From: Taibaiella sp. | GTDB lineage: Bacteria; Bacteroidota; Bacteroidia; Chitinophagales; Chitinophagaceae | DNA: 55,366 nt | Assembly: GCA_021740995.1 (NCBI GenBank) | Contig: JAIOYR010000016.1 | Location: 1-55,366 of the forward strand | Direction: 5' to 3' | Shown: one piece after another, positions 1 to 8,725 of the stretch | How the letters are laid out: the number at the start of each line of letters is the position of its first letter | Position numbering within the stretch: the stretch's first letter is position 1 | Position numbers and translations under genes: made by a program | The notes under the pieces: generated by a model | Database searches by the model: none | Seen by the model: only the letters and a program-made list of their open reading frames with translations | What the model was told of the DNA's origin: nothing

Positions 1-922
1 TATTCACCCAGCCTTCTTTAGCCCATTCTGCTACTATGGCAGCGGTGTGCTCAGGGCTTTCGTCATATTCGCCCATTGCATTGGGTAGTCCGGCATTGGG
101 GTAGGCACTTACATAACATGCAGCTATTTCAGAGAGCTCTGCTACGTGTGGCCGCATCTCTGCAGCACCCAGCGCACAGTTGAGCCCTATGCTCAGTGGG
201 TTGGCATGCATCACCGATATGTAGAAGGCTTCCAGCGTTTGTCCGCTCAGTGTGCGACCCGACGCATCAGTGATAGTACCGGATATCATTACCGGCAGCT
301 TTTCCATTTTGGAATCGCGGAAGAACTTGTTCACCGCATATATTGCAGCCTTGGCATTGAGTGTATCAAAAATTGTTTCGATGAGCAGTATATCCACACC
401 ACCTTCTACCAATCCTTTAATTTGCTCGTAGTAAGCGTCAGCAACTTCGTCGAATGTGACTGCTCGGTAGCCGGGATTGTTCACATCGGGCGACAGCGAT
501 AGCGTTTTGTTCATCGGGCCTATGGCACCCGCCACAAAGCGGTCGCTAACATCGGTGCCGGTTTCTTTTCCGTATTCTGCTATTGCTTCTTTAGCTAGCC
601 TTGCCGCAGTCACGTTTATTTCGAAAGCTAACGCCTGCATATCATAGTCGGCCATAGATATTTGCTGCGCATTGAAGGTATTAGTTTCAAGTATATTGGC
701 ACCTGCAGCCAGATATTCTTTGTGTATCTCTTTTATAATAGCTGGCTGTGTAAGGCATAGCAGGTCGTTGTTGCCTTTTATATCGCTATGCCAATCTTTA
801 AACCGCTCTCCTCTGTAGTCTGCTTCCTCCAGCTTATAACGTTGTATCATGGTGCCCATGGCGCCATCTATTATCAGTATGCGTTTATCCAGCAGTTCGC
901 GCAGTTTACTTTCCGTATTCAT
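1..922 (-). CDS. metH: Methionine synthase, N-terminal homocysteine S-methyltransferase part (partial)
   Basis: Cobalamin-dependent methionine synthase moves a methyl group from 5-methyltetrahydrofolate to homocysteine. Reading the minus strand from the ATG at 922-920 gives about 307 residues with the hallmarks of the homocysteine-binding domain: [11 protein letters not shown] near residue 20, ETNTFNAQ near residue 80, [14 protein letters not shown] near 137, [15 protein letters not shown] near 180, and GLNCALG near 250 with the first zinc-binding Cys. The reading frame runs off the left edge without a stop, so the folate, cobalamin and activation domains, or a split second gene, lie outside the window. 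The start is the canonical one for the family. A well-formed Bacteroidota promoter lies directly before it (see the entry at 927-956). Confidence 0.95.
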   Translation of the reverse strand, partial: MNTESKLRELLDKRILIIDGAMGTMIQRYKLEEADYRGERFKDWHSDIKGNNDLLCLTQPAIIKEIHKEYLAAGANILETNTFNAQQISMADYDMQALAFEINVTAARLAKEAIAEYGKETGTDVSDRFVAGAIGPMNKTLSLSPDVNNPGYRAVTFDEVADAYYEQIKGLVEGGVDILLIETIFDTLNAKAAIYAVNKFFRDSKMEKLPVMISGTITDASGRTLSGQTLEAFYISVMHANPLSIGLNCALGAAEMRPHVAELSEIAACYVSAYPNAGLPNAMGEYDESPEHTAAIVAEWAKEGWVN

Positions 923-926
923 ATAC

Positions 927-956
927 CAAAGGTAGGGAATAGGAGAATATGCCCAA
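927..956 (-). promoter_or_regulatory. Bacteroidota-type promoter of metH
   Basis: On the minus strand TTG (956-954), a 19-bp spacer and TACCTTTG (934-927) match the Bacteroidota sigma-A consensus TTG-N19-TAnnTTTG. The -7 element ends only 4 bp before the metH ATG. Transcription would therefore begin at or beside the start codon, giving a leaderless or nearly leaderless mRNA. Confidence 0.65.
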
Positions 957-1026
957 TACAATCAGACATCAAAATCAATTACGCTAAATTATCTTAACAC
1001 AAAATGCTGGAAATGCGAAAAGGTCT

Positions 1027-1090
1027 CACCACTAAGGCCACTAAGTTTAGTTGTACTATTGAAGATGTTTCGCCACCAAGGAAACGAAGA
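1027..1090. repeat. Degenerate CACYAAGG/ACKAAG repeat motif
   Basis: Two related stretches, about 1027-1045 (CACCACTAAGGCCACTAAG) and 1071-1089 (CGCCACCAAGGAAACGAAG), sit in the non-coding gap between metH and the PadR gene. They look like a short degenerate dispersed repeat. An open frame across the area (1059-1412) overlaps the PadR gene and has no protein character. Confidence 0.3.
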
Positions 1091-1166
1091 CTACAAAGGG
1101 TATATAGTGAAACCAGTTTGCAGGATTTTCAGTTTGCTGAAAAAAATATTTTTACATAAGTGTACA

Positions 1167-1192
1167 ATACATCGAACTCCAATGTATCTTTG
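1167..1192 (+). promoter_or_regulatory. PadR-gene promoter -7 element overlapped by an inverted repeat (possible PadR operator)
   Basis: TATCTTTG (1185-1192) fits the -7 consensus TAnnTTTG and lies 23 bp before the PadR ATG. A perfect 6-bp inverted repeat, ATACAT-N9-ATGTAT (1167-1187), overlaps it. PadR regulators commonly bind ATGT/ACAT-type dyads, so autoregulation is a reasonable inference. No clear -33 TTG was found at the usual distance. Confidence 0.45.
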
Positions 1193-1215
1193 TCTTAGGC
1201 AAACAAAGAAATACT

Positions 1216-1557
1216 ATGATTTTTTCCTCAGAACTGGTAAAAGGCACACTGAAGACGATAGTGCTGAAGCTCCTGGCAGACAACAAAAAGATGTATGGCT
1301 ACGAGATTACCCAACGTGTAAAGGACCTGACCCTGGACAGGATACAGATATCGGAAGGGGCGCTGTACCCTACGCTGCATGCGCTGGAAGAAGAAGGCCT
1401 GCTGACTACTGAAACAGAATATATAGGCAAGCGGGTGCGCAAATACTACAGCTTGAGCAAGGCTGGTAAAACACGCTCAGATGAGCGTATATCAGAACTG
1501 TCAGAGTTTATGGAGACCATGAAAATACTGCTGGACTTACAACCAAAAATAGCTTAA
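1216..1557 (+). CDS. PadR family transcriptional regulator
   Basis: A 113-residue protein with the PadR winged-helix pattern. The N-terminus SSELVKGTLKTIVLKLL is followed by MYGYEITQRV (residues about 32-41), the recognition-helix and wing region SEGALYPTLHALEEEGLL (about 60-77), and KYYSLSKAGK in the wing. The short C-terminal helix probably makes the dimer. Members are usually repressors that sense small molecules or envelope stress. It is followed after 2 bp by a membrane-protein gene, so the two are almost certainly co-transcribed. The PadR protein probably controls this operon. The start ATG at 1216 is preferred over a longer overlapping frame starting at 1059. Confidence 0.93.
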   Translation: MIFSSELVKGTLKTIVLKLLADNKKMYGYEITQRVKDLTLDRIQISEGALYPTLHALEEEGLLTTETEYIGKRVRKYYSLSKAGKTRSDERISELSEFMETMKILLDLQPKIA

Positions 1558-1559
1558 GA

Positions 1560-2702
1560 ATGTACTGCATCACTGATGAGCAAATAGAATACATCCTCAA
1601 CGATATTAGACGTAATGGAGTTGAAATGGAGGACCTGCAGTATAACCTCCTGGATCATATTTGCTGCATTATAGAGCAGGAGCTCAAAGAGCATGATGAC
1701 TTTGAGCACTTTTATCAACAGACCGTAAAGCGTTTTTACAAACACAATTTGCGGGAGATAGAAGAAGAAACCATCAATTTATTAACGTTTAAAAACTATT
1801 ATGCAATGAAAAAAACAATGTTGGTAAGCGGTGCGATCTCCGTGACTGCTTTTATAGCCGGTTCTTTTTTTAAATACATGTACTGGCCAGGAGCCGGTGT
1901 GCTGCTCACGCTAGGTATAGGCACATTTAGTTTGTTATTTCTTCCTTTATTGTTTGTGCTGAAAAGCCGTGAGGCAAAGGCCGCAAGCGACAAGTTTGTG
2001 GTAGCTATTGGTGCGGCAGTAGGCATTATGTTTTCCCTTGCCATACTGTTTATTGTGCAGCATTGGCCGGGTGCTAATGTGCTATTGTTCTCTGCCATAG
2101 GAATAGCTGCTTTTGTCTTACTGCCGGCATATTTCTTTACCGGTATACGCAGGCCGGAAACAAAGCTCAACACCATCATGATGTCGATAATTCTGGTGGG
2201 TGTGATTGGGTTGCAGTTTACAATGGTGCGGCTGCGGCCATCGGGCTCACAGCTCAAAATAAGAATGAATACCTATGTACAGAATGAGGTGCTGCTGAAG
2301 AAGTTGCAGCAAGGTATTGTGGCAGATAAAACGGCCAGTGAGATCACTGCGATGTGCGAACAACTGAAAGCTATGGTTCTGGACCGGTCTATAGGAACAC
2401 CTACTATTCCGCCGGATTATGAACATTCAAAGCTGCACCTGAATGAAGGCAATCTGGGCCAGGAGTTTGATGAAAATGGAGCCGGGGTACAGTTGCTGAC
2501 CAGGCTGCGCAGTGCTGTGGATGCCTATAATGCAGCAAACACAGGCGCAGTGCAAAGGATACCCACATCGACCGCTGTGTTGCAGTCAGAGCCGGCAAAA
2601 GCCGGAGCTCTATACACTAATCTGACTTTTCTGAACAGCATAACGCAGGTGGAAATGTATGTGGCAATAGCGGAACGCAGCAAGGCAATGAGCGCAAAAT
2701 AA
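1560..2702 (+). CDS. Multi-pass membrane protein with repeated WPGA motifs, partner of PadR
   Basis: A 380-residue protein with three parts. The first is a cytoplasmic N-terminal region (about 1-80) containing LLDHICCIIE. The second is a hydrophobic block of about five membrane segments (about 85-225). The third is a soluble C-terminal region of about 150 residues. The membrane block holds two related units with the motif HWPGA/YWPGAG (FKYMYWPGAGVLL and FIVQHWPGANVLL). A similar motif occurs in GldL and in many unnamed Bacteroidota membrane proteins. It directly follows the PadR gene (2-bp gap) and ends in a strong hairpin terminator. Permanently coupled PadR and membrane-protein pairs are common in this phylum, but I know no established function for this one. 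Confidence 0.8.
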   Translation: MYCITDEQIEYILNDIRRNGVEMEDLQYNLLDHICCIIEQELKEHDDFEHFYQQTVKRFYKHNLREIEEETINLLTFKNYYAMKKTMLVSGAISVTAFIAGSFFKYMYWPGAGVLLTLGIGTFSLLFLPLLFVLKSREAKAASDKFVVAIGAAVGIMFSLAILFIVQHWPGANVLLFSAIGIAAFVLLPAYFFTGIRRPETKLNTIMMSIILVGVIGLQFTMVRLRPSGSQLKIRMNTYVQNEVLLKKLQQGIVADKTASEITAMCEQLKAMVLDRSIGTPTIPPDYEHSKLHLNEGNLGQEFDENGAGVQLLTRLRSAVDAYNAANTGAVQRIPTSTAVLQSEPAKAGALYTNLTFLNSITQVEMYVAIAERSKAMSAK

Positions 2703-2740
2703 AATCAGCGGGAGTCTATGCGGCTCCCGCTGATTTTTTA
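2701..2740 (+). terminator. Rho-independent terminator after the PadR operon
   Basis: A perfect 12-bp stem (2703-2714 with 2724-2735), extendable by two A-T pairs, has a 9-nt loop and is followed by a T run (2734-2739). It overlaps the stop codon of the upstream gene. The flanking A run means it may also work for the gene converging from the right. Confidence 0.9.
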
Positions 2741-2759
2741 TAAATCTTGTTGATAAAGG

Positions 2760-3263
2760 TTAGCGTTTCTTATAGATAGGCACGGTAGAGCAGGGCTCGC
2801 CATACATGAGCGACTTTACTACAGGACGAAGATGTGCCGTGACGGCAAGGTATGCGGCATCGGGTATGGGTGTATCTCCACAGCCTTTTATTACCACCCT
2901 TTTATCGGAGAATTCATCAAGGGGTATTTCATTGATGCGTAGGGTAAGCAGCATTTTAGACAGCTCGGCGGTGGTGCCATAGTATACGGATGCGGCTATG
3001 GGTTGCAGGTAGGTAGCCGCCAGCATATATGCCCATACGGGTACTATAGCGTCTGCACTGCACAATACTGCCACATGTTTGCCGGCATACTGTTGCCAGT
3101 TGTGTGTTTGCAATGCAGCACGGTAGTCTTTTTCCTTCAGTATCATTTCCATGTACAGAAATGGTTTCAGGTCAAATTCTACTACCTCAGTGCCCTGCAG
3201 GTAGGGCGCGAGGTCGAGGGTGATAATACCACTCTCTGCTACCTTGTTTACGATTGCTTCCAT
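2760..3263 (-). CDS. DUF2480 family protein
   Basis: A 167-residue acidic cytosolic protein that matches the Bacteroidota-specific DUF2480 family in length and pattern. Features are SGIITLDL near the start, FLYMEMILKEKDYR (about 36-49), an alanine-rich middle VPVWAYMLAATYL, VVIKGCGD (about 123-130) and PVVKSLMYGEPCSTVPIYKK at the end. No enzymatic motif is evident. It is monocistronic and converges on the PadR operon. On the minus strand, TAACTTTG (3284-3277) is a plausible -7 element 13 bp before the ATG. The function of the family is unknown. Confidence 0.85.
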   Translation of the reverse strand: MEAIVNKVAESGIITLDLAPYLQGTEVVEFDLKPFLYMEMILKEKDYRAALQTHNWQQYAGKHVAVLCSADAIVPVWAYMLAATYLQPIAASVYYGTTAELSKMLLTLRINEIPLDEFSDKRVVIKGCGDTPIPDAAYLAVTAHLRPVVKSLMYGEPCSTVPIYKKR

Positions 3264-3393
3264 AAGTATAATGCCACAAAGTTACGGGAATAACATCAGG
3301 TGCGGCCATGCATTAGCTTATAGTGCATTAGCCGGAATTTATATTGGCAATAGTGGCTGCAGGCTGGCGGGATAGGTTATAAAAATCGGGCAC

Positions 3394-3434
3394 AAAAAAA
3401 GCTAAGGATTCCCTAAGGAATCCTTAGCTTTTTT
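3394..3434 (-). terminator. Terminator of the T9SS surface-protein gene
   Basis: A perfect 18-bp stem (3395-3412 with 3417-3434) with a 4-nt loop. On the minus strand it ends in a run of T. It lies directly downstream of the stop codon at 3447. Confidence 0.92.
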
Positions 3435-3446
3435 GGGATGTTAGCA

Positions 3447-6400
3447 TTAGTTCTTTTGTATGCTGAGTTTGGTAATGCCGTATTTCACATTCTTGTTGCC
3501 AAGCTGCACAAACAGTATTGACTGCGGAACAGAAGACGGATATTCAATATCGAATGAGTTGAAACCGGCAATAGCATGAACTGTCTGTTTGAAGACAAGT
3601 TTGCCTGTAACATCTGTTAGTGTTACATCCATATTGCGCTCTTCTTCGCTGGCAAATTTCAAATTGAATTTACCGGAAGAAACAGGGTTTGGCGAAATGG
3701 TTACCATTTTAGAAGACAATGCATTTATGCTCTGCACTTTGGTAGGTGAGAATGATTGCTCATCGGCAAAGAAATTGAAATCGGTAGCTACACCATTGAG
3801 TACAAAGTTGTAGACAATCGCTTTAACATCGCTAGCGTCAAAGGGAGCACTGAGTGCATTTGAGGTAAAGTCGTCGAAGCTGAGGTGGTAGTTTTTACCA
3901 GCTGGGTTTAAGGATACAACAGTTTTGTACTGGTCTGTAAATTTGTCTACTGATTCTTTTATTAGCACAATTTCCATTTTACCCTCACCTTTGGCAAAGA
4001 ACTTGTATGAATGATAATCAGACAAATTGGTTTTTTCCTGTCCGGCACTGATGAATTTGTAAATAGAGATATAATCGTGTGTAGTAGCATTTAGCTGTAT
4101 ACTGCGGTATATCGGGAATTCATCATCGGCATAGATTCTGTTTGTATTGTTGTTGGGTTTGTAGTTAAGTATTTCTGTATTGTTCTTATCAAAGTCCAGA
4201 CTCCAGTTCCCGTCTGCCATATATACATCATCTACCAGGGTATCGTTCACATAAAAATGGCCTTCGTATTCATAACCATCATAAATAGGTATCTGGAAAT
4301 GGTTGTCGGAGCCTTCCTGCAGATTAAACGGAATAATAAGTGAGTCTTCGCCGGCTACTTCATTTATTTTCTGGATGAATACCATCTTGGCATTGTTCGA
4401 TGCGGCAGTCGTGGTAATATCTACATTAATAAATTCTTTGTGTCTCTTGCCCTGGGCAATGTATGCCGGAGGCAATGTGAAATTAACATCAGTTTGCTGT
4501 AACGGCATAACCGCAGAAAGGCTGTTGAGTATGTCTTTCGTCAGCTTTTGCACACTTTCGGGATTAGTAGCCCATACCTGGAAGTTGAATACAGAATCAT
4601 CGGGAGCGTACTCTGAAATCAGCCATTTGCTTTGCAGTTTCATGTTGCTGCCACCATTAGATTTACCAGCGGCAAAGGCAATTGAATGTTCCACCTGTCC
4701 ATTTTGCTGCCTGAGTGCGAACTGGATAAAATTGTAACCATTTATGTTTACCACTTTTGTGCTGAGCAGCGATGCACCACGAAAGCGGTCGCAGATAGAC
4801 TTGGTATGGTTATATGGTCTGCCGGTTGTGGTAATGCCCATTACAACTGCTTTTGAGACATCGTTTTTGGTATAGTCTACGGAAAAGACGTCAACAGCAG
4901 TGGTGATTTTGGTAAGGTCTTCCGGCGTAGTGATTTTGGCAACAGTAGTGGCATCTAGTGTTGCCGGCATAAACTTCTGCAAAGTGCTGGAGCCCTCACT
5001 TGTTTTTGCAACGGCAAAAGGAGCCGGTTTGCTGAACAGCGGTAATGTGCTGTAATCTGTTTTCGAGCTGATGTTGTTTTTAATTTTGTTGTATTCTCTC
5101 TTACTTACCAGGTCGCCCAAGCTTTCACTTTCCAAACCACCAGCGCCGCCGCCGCCCACACCATCGGCCTCAACCACTACAGTGTGCGAAGTGTCTATGG
5201 AGCATCCGCCAACACCAGTTACCTTTTGGAAGACAGTATACACACCAGCAGCGGTGTAGCTCTTTACCGGGTTTGGTATAGTGGCATAAGTGCCGTCGCC
5301 GAAAGACCAGTTATACACATTGCCAAATGTAGGAGGGGTGCTGGTAAAACTAAAGCTGTTACCTGTAAGTTCCTGTACAGAATCGTTAATGGTAAAGTTG
5401 TAAGGAGGATTTCCGGTAACAATGACAGACTGTATGAGTGAGTCTACACCACCCAGGCCGGTAACTTTTAGTTTGACACTATAGGTGCCTGTGGTGGAAT
5501 ACGTCTTAGACGGATGTGTAAGAGTAGAGGTAGTGCCATCTCCAAATGACCACAGGTATGATAGAGGAGCGGTGCCGGTAGAAGCGTTTGTAAATACAAA
5601 GTGGTTACAGCTAAAACATTGATTACTGCTATTGACTGTAAATATGGCATCAGAGGCAACTGGTCCACCACAGCCGGGAATAGCCGGTGTGAAAACTGCA
5701 TAATGATTCTCGCCGCCCGCATGGTGGTATGATTTTGCAATTATCTGGCCTTCAATGTTGGCCATATTTACTGTCTTTACAATGTCGGCAAATGGTGCAA
5801 AAACGGTTCCCTCTATACTGCCAGATCCTGCTATATTTAGCGTAGTGGTATTATAGAAATTATATAGAATGTACGGACATTCGCCGATACCTATACCGCC
5901 TGTATTGCCGGGGGTAAACGTGAATGCTCCAGGAGCGTTTACGTTTATTACGAAGAATCTGGAAGCGTCTGGCTGATTGTTGTAAATGAAGTCTGTGACA
6001 TTGTTCAAGTCTGCCCCGGTAACATTAAGTACATTCATTCCGGGATTCATCGTTAACTTGATCTGCGGAGGCAAGCCGGTATGCGGAATGGGGGTTCCAC
6101 TTGAATTGGTAACTGTAGCATTGTCGGCAAAGCCGCTCATAGTAGTGGAATAGGCGCGCATTGAAGCCATTGCTGAAGAAAAGTCAATAACGTTGGCCTG
6201 ACAAACAGGCCGTACGCCGGCACTTACACCTAACACATTAGCGGCAGCCTGCAAATTGATACGTGGTGAGCCATTGTAGTCGGAGCCGGGAGTGATGCGA
6301 ATGGGTGGGTATGCACCATGGGGATCTGTGTACCAGACTGTAGAACCCACACAGTTGCCAATTTTTACATAACCATTTTGGTTTACCTGCAGCGAGCCGC

Positions 6401-6677
6401 TCTGATAAATTACCTTGCCGCCTATTACCAGAGTTACCCGCACACCTGATACATAGAAATTGCCGGGATCGTTGGTAGACACCTGATATCCACCATCAAC
6501 GGTAAGATTGCCGCCAAGCGCCATAGGGCCTTCAGTTTCATTATTTACAAGCCTGGCAGTATTTTCAAGAAAAACGTTGAACCCCAGAGCAGGTGCTGTA
6601 GGGCTTTGTGCTGCACCACGAATAGATAATGCGGAGATAGCGACTAATAATAATGTAATGTGTATAATTTTTTTCAT
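3447..6677 (-). CDS. T9SS-secreted surface protein with choice-of-anchor A domain and two PKD domains
   Basis: A 1076-residue exported protein. A Sec signal peptide (about 1-23, ending RGAAQ) precedes a choice-of-anchor A module (about 28-330: LGFNVFLENTARL, MALGGNLTVDGGY, and the later GSIEGTVFAPFADIVK and EGQIIAKS signatures). Two PKD modules follow, each with the WSFGDG core (about residues 375 and 457). A glycine-rich linker (GVGGGGAGG) then leads into a long middle region with no recognised domain. The C-terminus (about 1000-1076: ISPNPVSSGKFNLKF then a TDVTGKLVFKQ strand) is a type A T9SS sorting domain, cleaved on export. The protein is likely surface-attached or released, with an adhesive or scaffold role. 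It is monocistronic with its own terminator. Confidence 0.88.
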   Translation of the reverse strand: MKKIIHITLLLVAISALSIRGAAQSPTAPALGFNVFLENTARLVNNETEGPMALGGNLTVDGGYQVSTNDPGNFYVSGVRVTLVIGGKVIYQSGSLQVNQNGYVKIGNCVGSTVWYTDPHGAYPPIRITPGSDYNGSPRINLQAAANVLGVSAGVRPVCQANVIDFSSAMASMRAYSTTMSGFADNATVTNSSGTPIPHTGLPPQIKLTMNPGMNVLNVTGADLNNVTDFIYNNQPDASRFFVINVNAPGAFTFTPGNTGGIGIGECPYILYNFYNTTTLNIAGSGSIEGTVFAPFADIVKTVNMANIEGQIIAKSYHHAGGENHYAVFTPAIPGCGGPVASDAIFTVNSSNQCFSCNHFVFTNASTGTAPLSYLWSFGDGTTSTLTHPSKTYSTTGTYSVKLKVTGLGGVDSLIQSVIVTGNPPYNFTINDSVQELTGNSFSFTSTPPTFGNVYNWSFGDGTYATIPNPVKSYTAAGVYTVFQKVTGVGGCSIDTSHTVVVEADGVGGGGAGGLESESLGDLVSKREYNKIKNNISSKTDYSTLPLFSKPAPFAVAKTSEGSSTLQKFMPATLDATTVAKITTPEDLTKITTAVDVFSVDYTKNDVSKAVVMGITTTGRPYNHTKSICDRFRGASLLSTKVVNINGYNFIQFALRQQNGQVEHSIAFAAGKSNGGSNMKLQSKWLISEYAPDDSVFNFQVWATNPESVQKLTKDILNSLSAVMPLQQTDVNFTLPPAYIAQGKRHKEFINVDITTTAASNNAKMVFIQKINEVAGEDSLIIPFNLQEGSDNHFQIPIYDGYEYEGHFYVNDTLVDDVYMADGNWSLDFDKNNTEILNYKPNNNTNRIYADDEFPIYRSIQLNATTHDYISIYKFISAGQEKTNLSDYHSYKFFAKGEGKMEIVLIKESVDKFTDQYKTVVSLNPAGKNYHLSFDDFTSNALSAPFDASDVKAIVYNFVLNGVATDFNFFADEQSFSPTKVQSINALSSKMVTISPNPVSSGKFNLKFASEEERNMDVTLTDVTGKLVFKQTVHAIAGFNSFDIEYPSSVPQSILFVQLGNKNVKYGITKLSIQKN

Positions 6678-6865
6678 AGCAGATAATTAGAAAAAGTATG
6701 TTTTCAATTATAAATGATAGATTGTTACAGTCAAAATTATAAGAAATATTAACAATTGAGTACACATTATCAATTACTAACAACTTAATAACTTTTATGA
6801 ATTTGCAGTTGCAGTGCGTATTAATCAAATAAGTCTAACGCCTAGTTGTTATCGTATATAAGTGT

Positions 6866-6873
6866 TAATTTTG
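6866..6873 (+). promoter_or_regulatory. Putative -7 promoter element (TAATTTTG)
   Basis: TAATTTTG at 6866-6873 matches TAnnTTTG and lies 15 bp before the ATG at 6889. A TTG at 6846-6848 gives a 17-bp spacer, slightly short of the usual 19-20. Confidence 0.4.
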
Positions 6874-6888
6874 GAAAAAAGCTGAACT

Positions 6889-7887
6889 ATGAATAGAGTG
6901 GCCGTATTTCTGATTTTGTGTGTAATGGGATTCCATGTTGTAAGTGCACAACAGATACCCAAAAGGGTGGTTGCAGAGCATTTTACCAATACCTATTGCA
7001 GTGTATGTGCATCGAGAAATCCCGGTTTTTATACCAATTTGTGGGGGCGACCTCAGGTACTACATATAGCCTATCATCCCAGCGCGCCCTATGCAGCCTG
7101 CCCGCTGAGTATGCACAATGTGGCTGAAAACAATGCCCGAACCAACTATTACGGCATTTTTGGTGGTACTCCCAGGTTGGTGATACAGGGCGGCGTTTTA
7201 AGTGCTTCGGCAAACTATGGCGATGCTTCAATTTTTGCTGCATCGCTGGGGCAGACAACCTCTTTCGATATGAACGTGATTGTGGAGGCAGCCGGAACTG
7301 ATTCTGTAAAAACAACAATTGTTATAAAAAAAGTAGATGCCAGCAGTCTGTCTACTCTGGAGTTGTATGGCGCTTTGGTAGAAGATACGCTGTTCTTTGC
7401 TGCGGCAAATGGTGAGGCAAGAAGCTACGATGTGTTCAGAAAAGCATTGTGGGGTACTGCATCTATAAGTGTCACTGCGCCTGCAGCAGTAGGAGACTCA
7501 GTTGTGTATACCCAAAAATCCGCCCTAAATACTGTGTGGAGCAGAAGCAGAATGTATGCGATTGTGATGCTGCAGGATGGTACCAAAAGTATGGTGCAGG
7601 CCGCAAAGTCGGACAAACTACATCCAGCGGCTGGTATGACAGGGCCTGTTACGGGGTCTGTGTTTACAGTATACCCTAATCCTTCAAACACTTCTATAAA
7701 GGTTGGCGGCGATTTGCAATACCCATGCGGCTATCAGTTGTACAACATAGCCGGGAAAAGAATCAAATCGGCAATATTGGACAATGCTGCTTCTTACATT
7801 GATATATCGGGTTATGCTACCGGACAATATATTCTCAAAGTAACAGACAGCAGGGCAATGTATTCGGCAAGGATTGAAAAAAGGTAA
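6889..7887 (+). CDS. Omp28-like thioredoxin-fold protein with T9SS sorting domain
   Basis: A 332-residue exported protein. The signal peptide is about 1-20 (ending VVSA). VAEHFTNTYCSVCASRNPG follows, with a thioredoxin-like CxxC pair at Cys37/Cys40, as in Omp28-related outer-surface proteins. The pattern FGGTPRLVIQG (about 90-100) corresponds to the cis-Pro loop of the thioredoxin fold. The middle is beta-rich. The C-terminus (about 258-332: VYPNPSNTSIKV, YNIAGKRIKS, SGYATGQYILKV) is a type A T9SS sorting domain. A disulphide-related or structural surface role is an inference. It is divergent from the large surface protein and separate from the SDR gene that follows. Confidence 0.85.
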   Translation: MNRVAVFLILCVMGFHVVSAQQIPKRVVAEHFTNTYCSVCASRNPGFYTNLWGRPQVLHIAYHPSAPYAACPLSMHNVAENNARTNYYGIFGGTPRLVIQGGVLSASANYGDASIFAASLGQTTSFDMNVIVEAAGTDSVKTTIVIKKVDASSLSTLELYGALVEDTLFFAAANGEARSYDVFRKALWGTASISVTAPAAVGDSVVYTQKSALNTVWSRSRMYAIVMLQDGTKSMVQAAKSDKLHPAAGMTGPVTGSVFTVYPNPSNTSIKVGGDLQYPCGYQLYNIAGKRIKSAILDNAASYIDISGYATGQYILKVTDSRAMYSARIEKR

Positions 7888-7936
7888 ATGGAGGTATTTT
7901 TGATCCTAAATTAAGCAGAACGCCTATTTTTGGCAA

Positions 7937-8725
7937 ATGTTATCATCATACTTATCAGGAAAGACGGCGCTCATAGGCGGAAGTACGCAGGGAATTGGAC
8001 TGGCATCAGCGCAAGCCATGGCTGCAATGGGGGCGAGATGTATCTTGTTATCGCGCAATGAACAGAAGCTGCAGCAGGCTGTAAGTACTCTGGCGACACC
8101 AGATGGGCAGCAGCACGGATATGTGGTAGCCGACTATGCCCAACCTGAGCAGGTGCGGGAAGCTGTAGCCGGGTTTGTGGCAGCCAATACAGTACACATA
8201 CTGGTAAACAATACCGGCGGACCCGCAGGCGGACCGGTAACACAGGCTAAGCCAGAGGAGTTTTTAACGGCGTTCAATCAGCATCTTATTTGTAATCATA
8301 TCATTGCAGGGCTTGTATCTGAGGGCATGAAGCAGGCTGGTTATGGCCGTATAATCAATATCATCTCCACGTCTGTGAAGATACCGCTGCATGGGCTTGG
8401 TGTGTCAAACACCATACGTGGTGCTGTGGCATCCTGGGCAAAGACAATGGCCAATGAGCTGGGGCAATATGGCATAACGGTAAACAATGTGCTGCCGGGT
8501 GCCACATCTACAGAGCGGCTTGCGACCATAGTAAGCAACAAATCGGCCAAAGCAGGTAAAAGCGAAGACGAGGTAGCAGCAGAGATGATCAATGAGATAC
8601 CTGCACGCCGTTTCGGCAAGCCGGAGGAAATAGCCGCAGTAGTGGCCTTTTTGGCATCGCCTGCAGCAGCCTATGTCAATGGCACGTCTATACCTGTAGA
8701 TGGAGGTAGGACGGGTAGTATATAG
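7937..8725 (+). CDS. Divergent short-chain dehydrogenase/reductase (SDR) family protein
   Basis: A 262-residue Rossmann-fold protein of classical SDR length. The nucleotide-binding loop is GGSTQGIG (residues 14-21). NNTGG (about 94-98) replaces the usual NNAG, and the C-terminal PVDGGRTGS motif is present. The active site is unusual. Where classical members have YxxxK, the sequence is SNTIR (about 156-160), so the catalytic Tyr and Lys appear replaced by Ser and Arg, while IISTS before it keeps a Ser. A subgroup of SDRs with SNxxR exists, so this may not be a loss of function. The substrate cannot be predicted. TATTTTTG (7925-7932) ends 4 bp before the ATG and may act as a -7 element of a nearly leaderless transcript. 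Confidence 0.85.
   Translation: MLSSYLSGKTALIGGSTQGIGLASAQAMAAMGARCILLSRNEQKLQQAVSTLATPDGQQHGYVVADYAQPEQVREAVAGFVAANTVHILVNNTGGPAGGPVTQAKPEEFLTAFNQHLICNHIIAGLVSEGMKQAGYGRIINIISTSVKIPLHGLGVSNTIRGAVASWAKTMANELGQYGITVNNVLPGATSTERLATIVSNKSAKAGKSEDEVAAEMINEIPARRFGKPEEIAAVVAFLASPAAAYVNGTSIPVDGGRTGSI

Noticed and set aside
923-1215. SAM or cobalamin riboswitch before metH
   Set aside because: The promoter abuts the start codon, leaving no room for a leader, and no conserved riboswitch motif was seen.
1059-1412. 117-residue plus-strand frame overlapping the PadR gene
   Set aside because: Out of frame with a clear PadR protein, with low-quality composition; a shadow.
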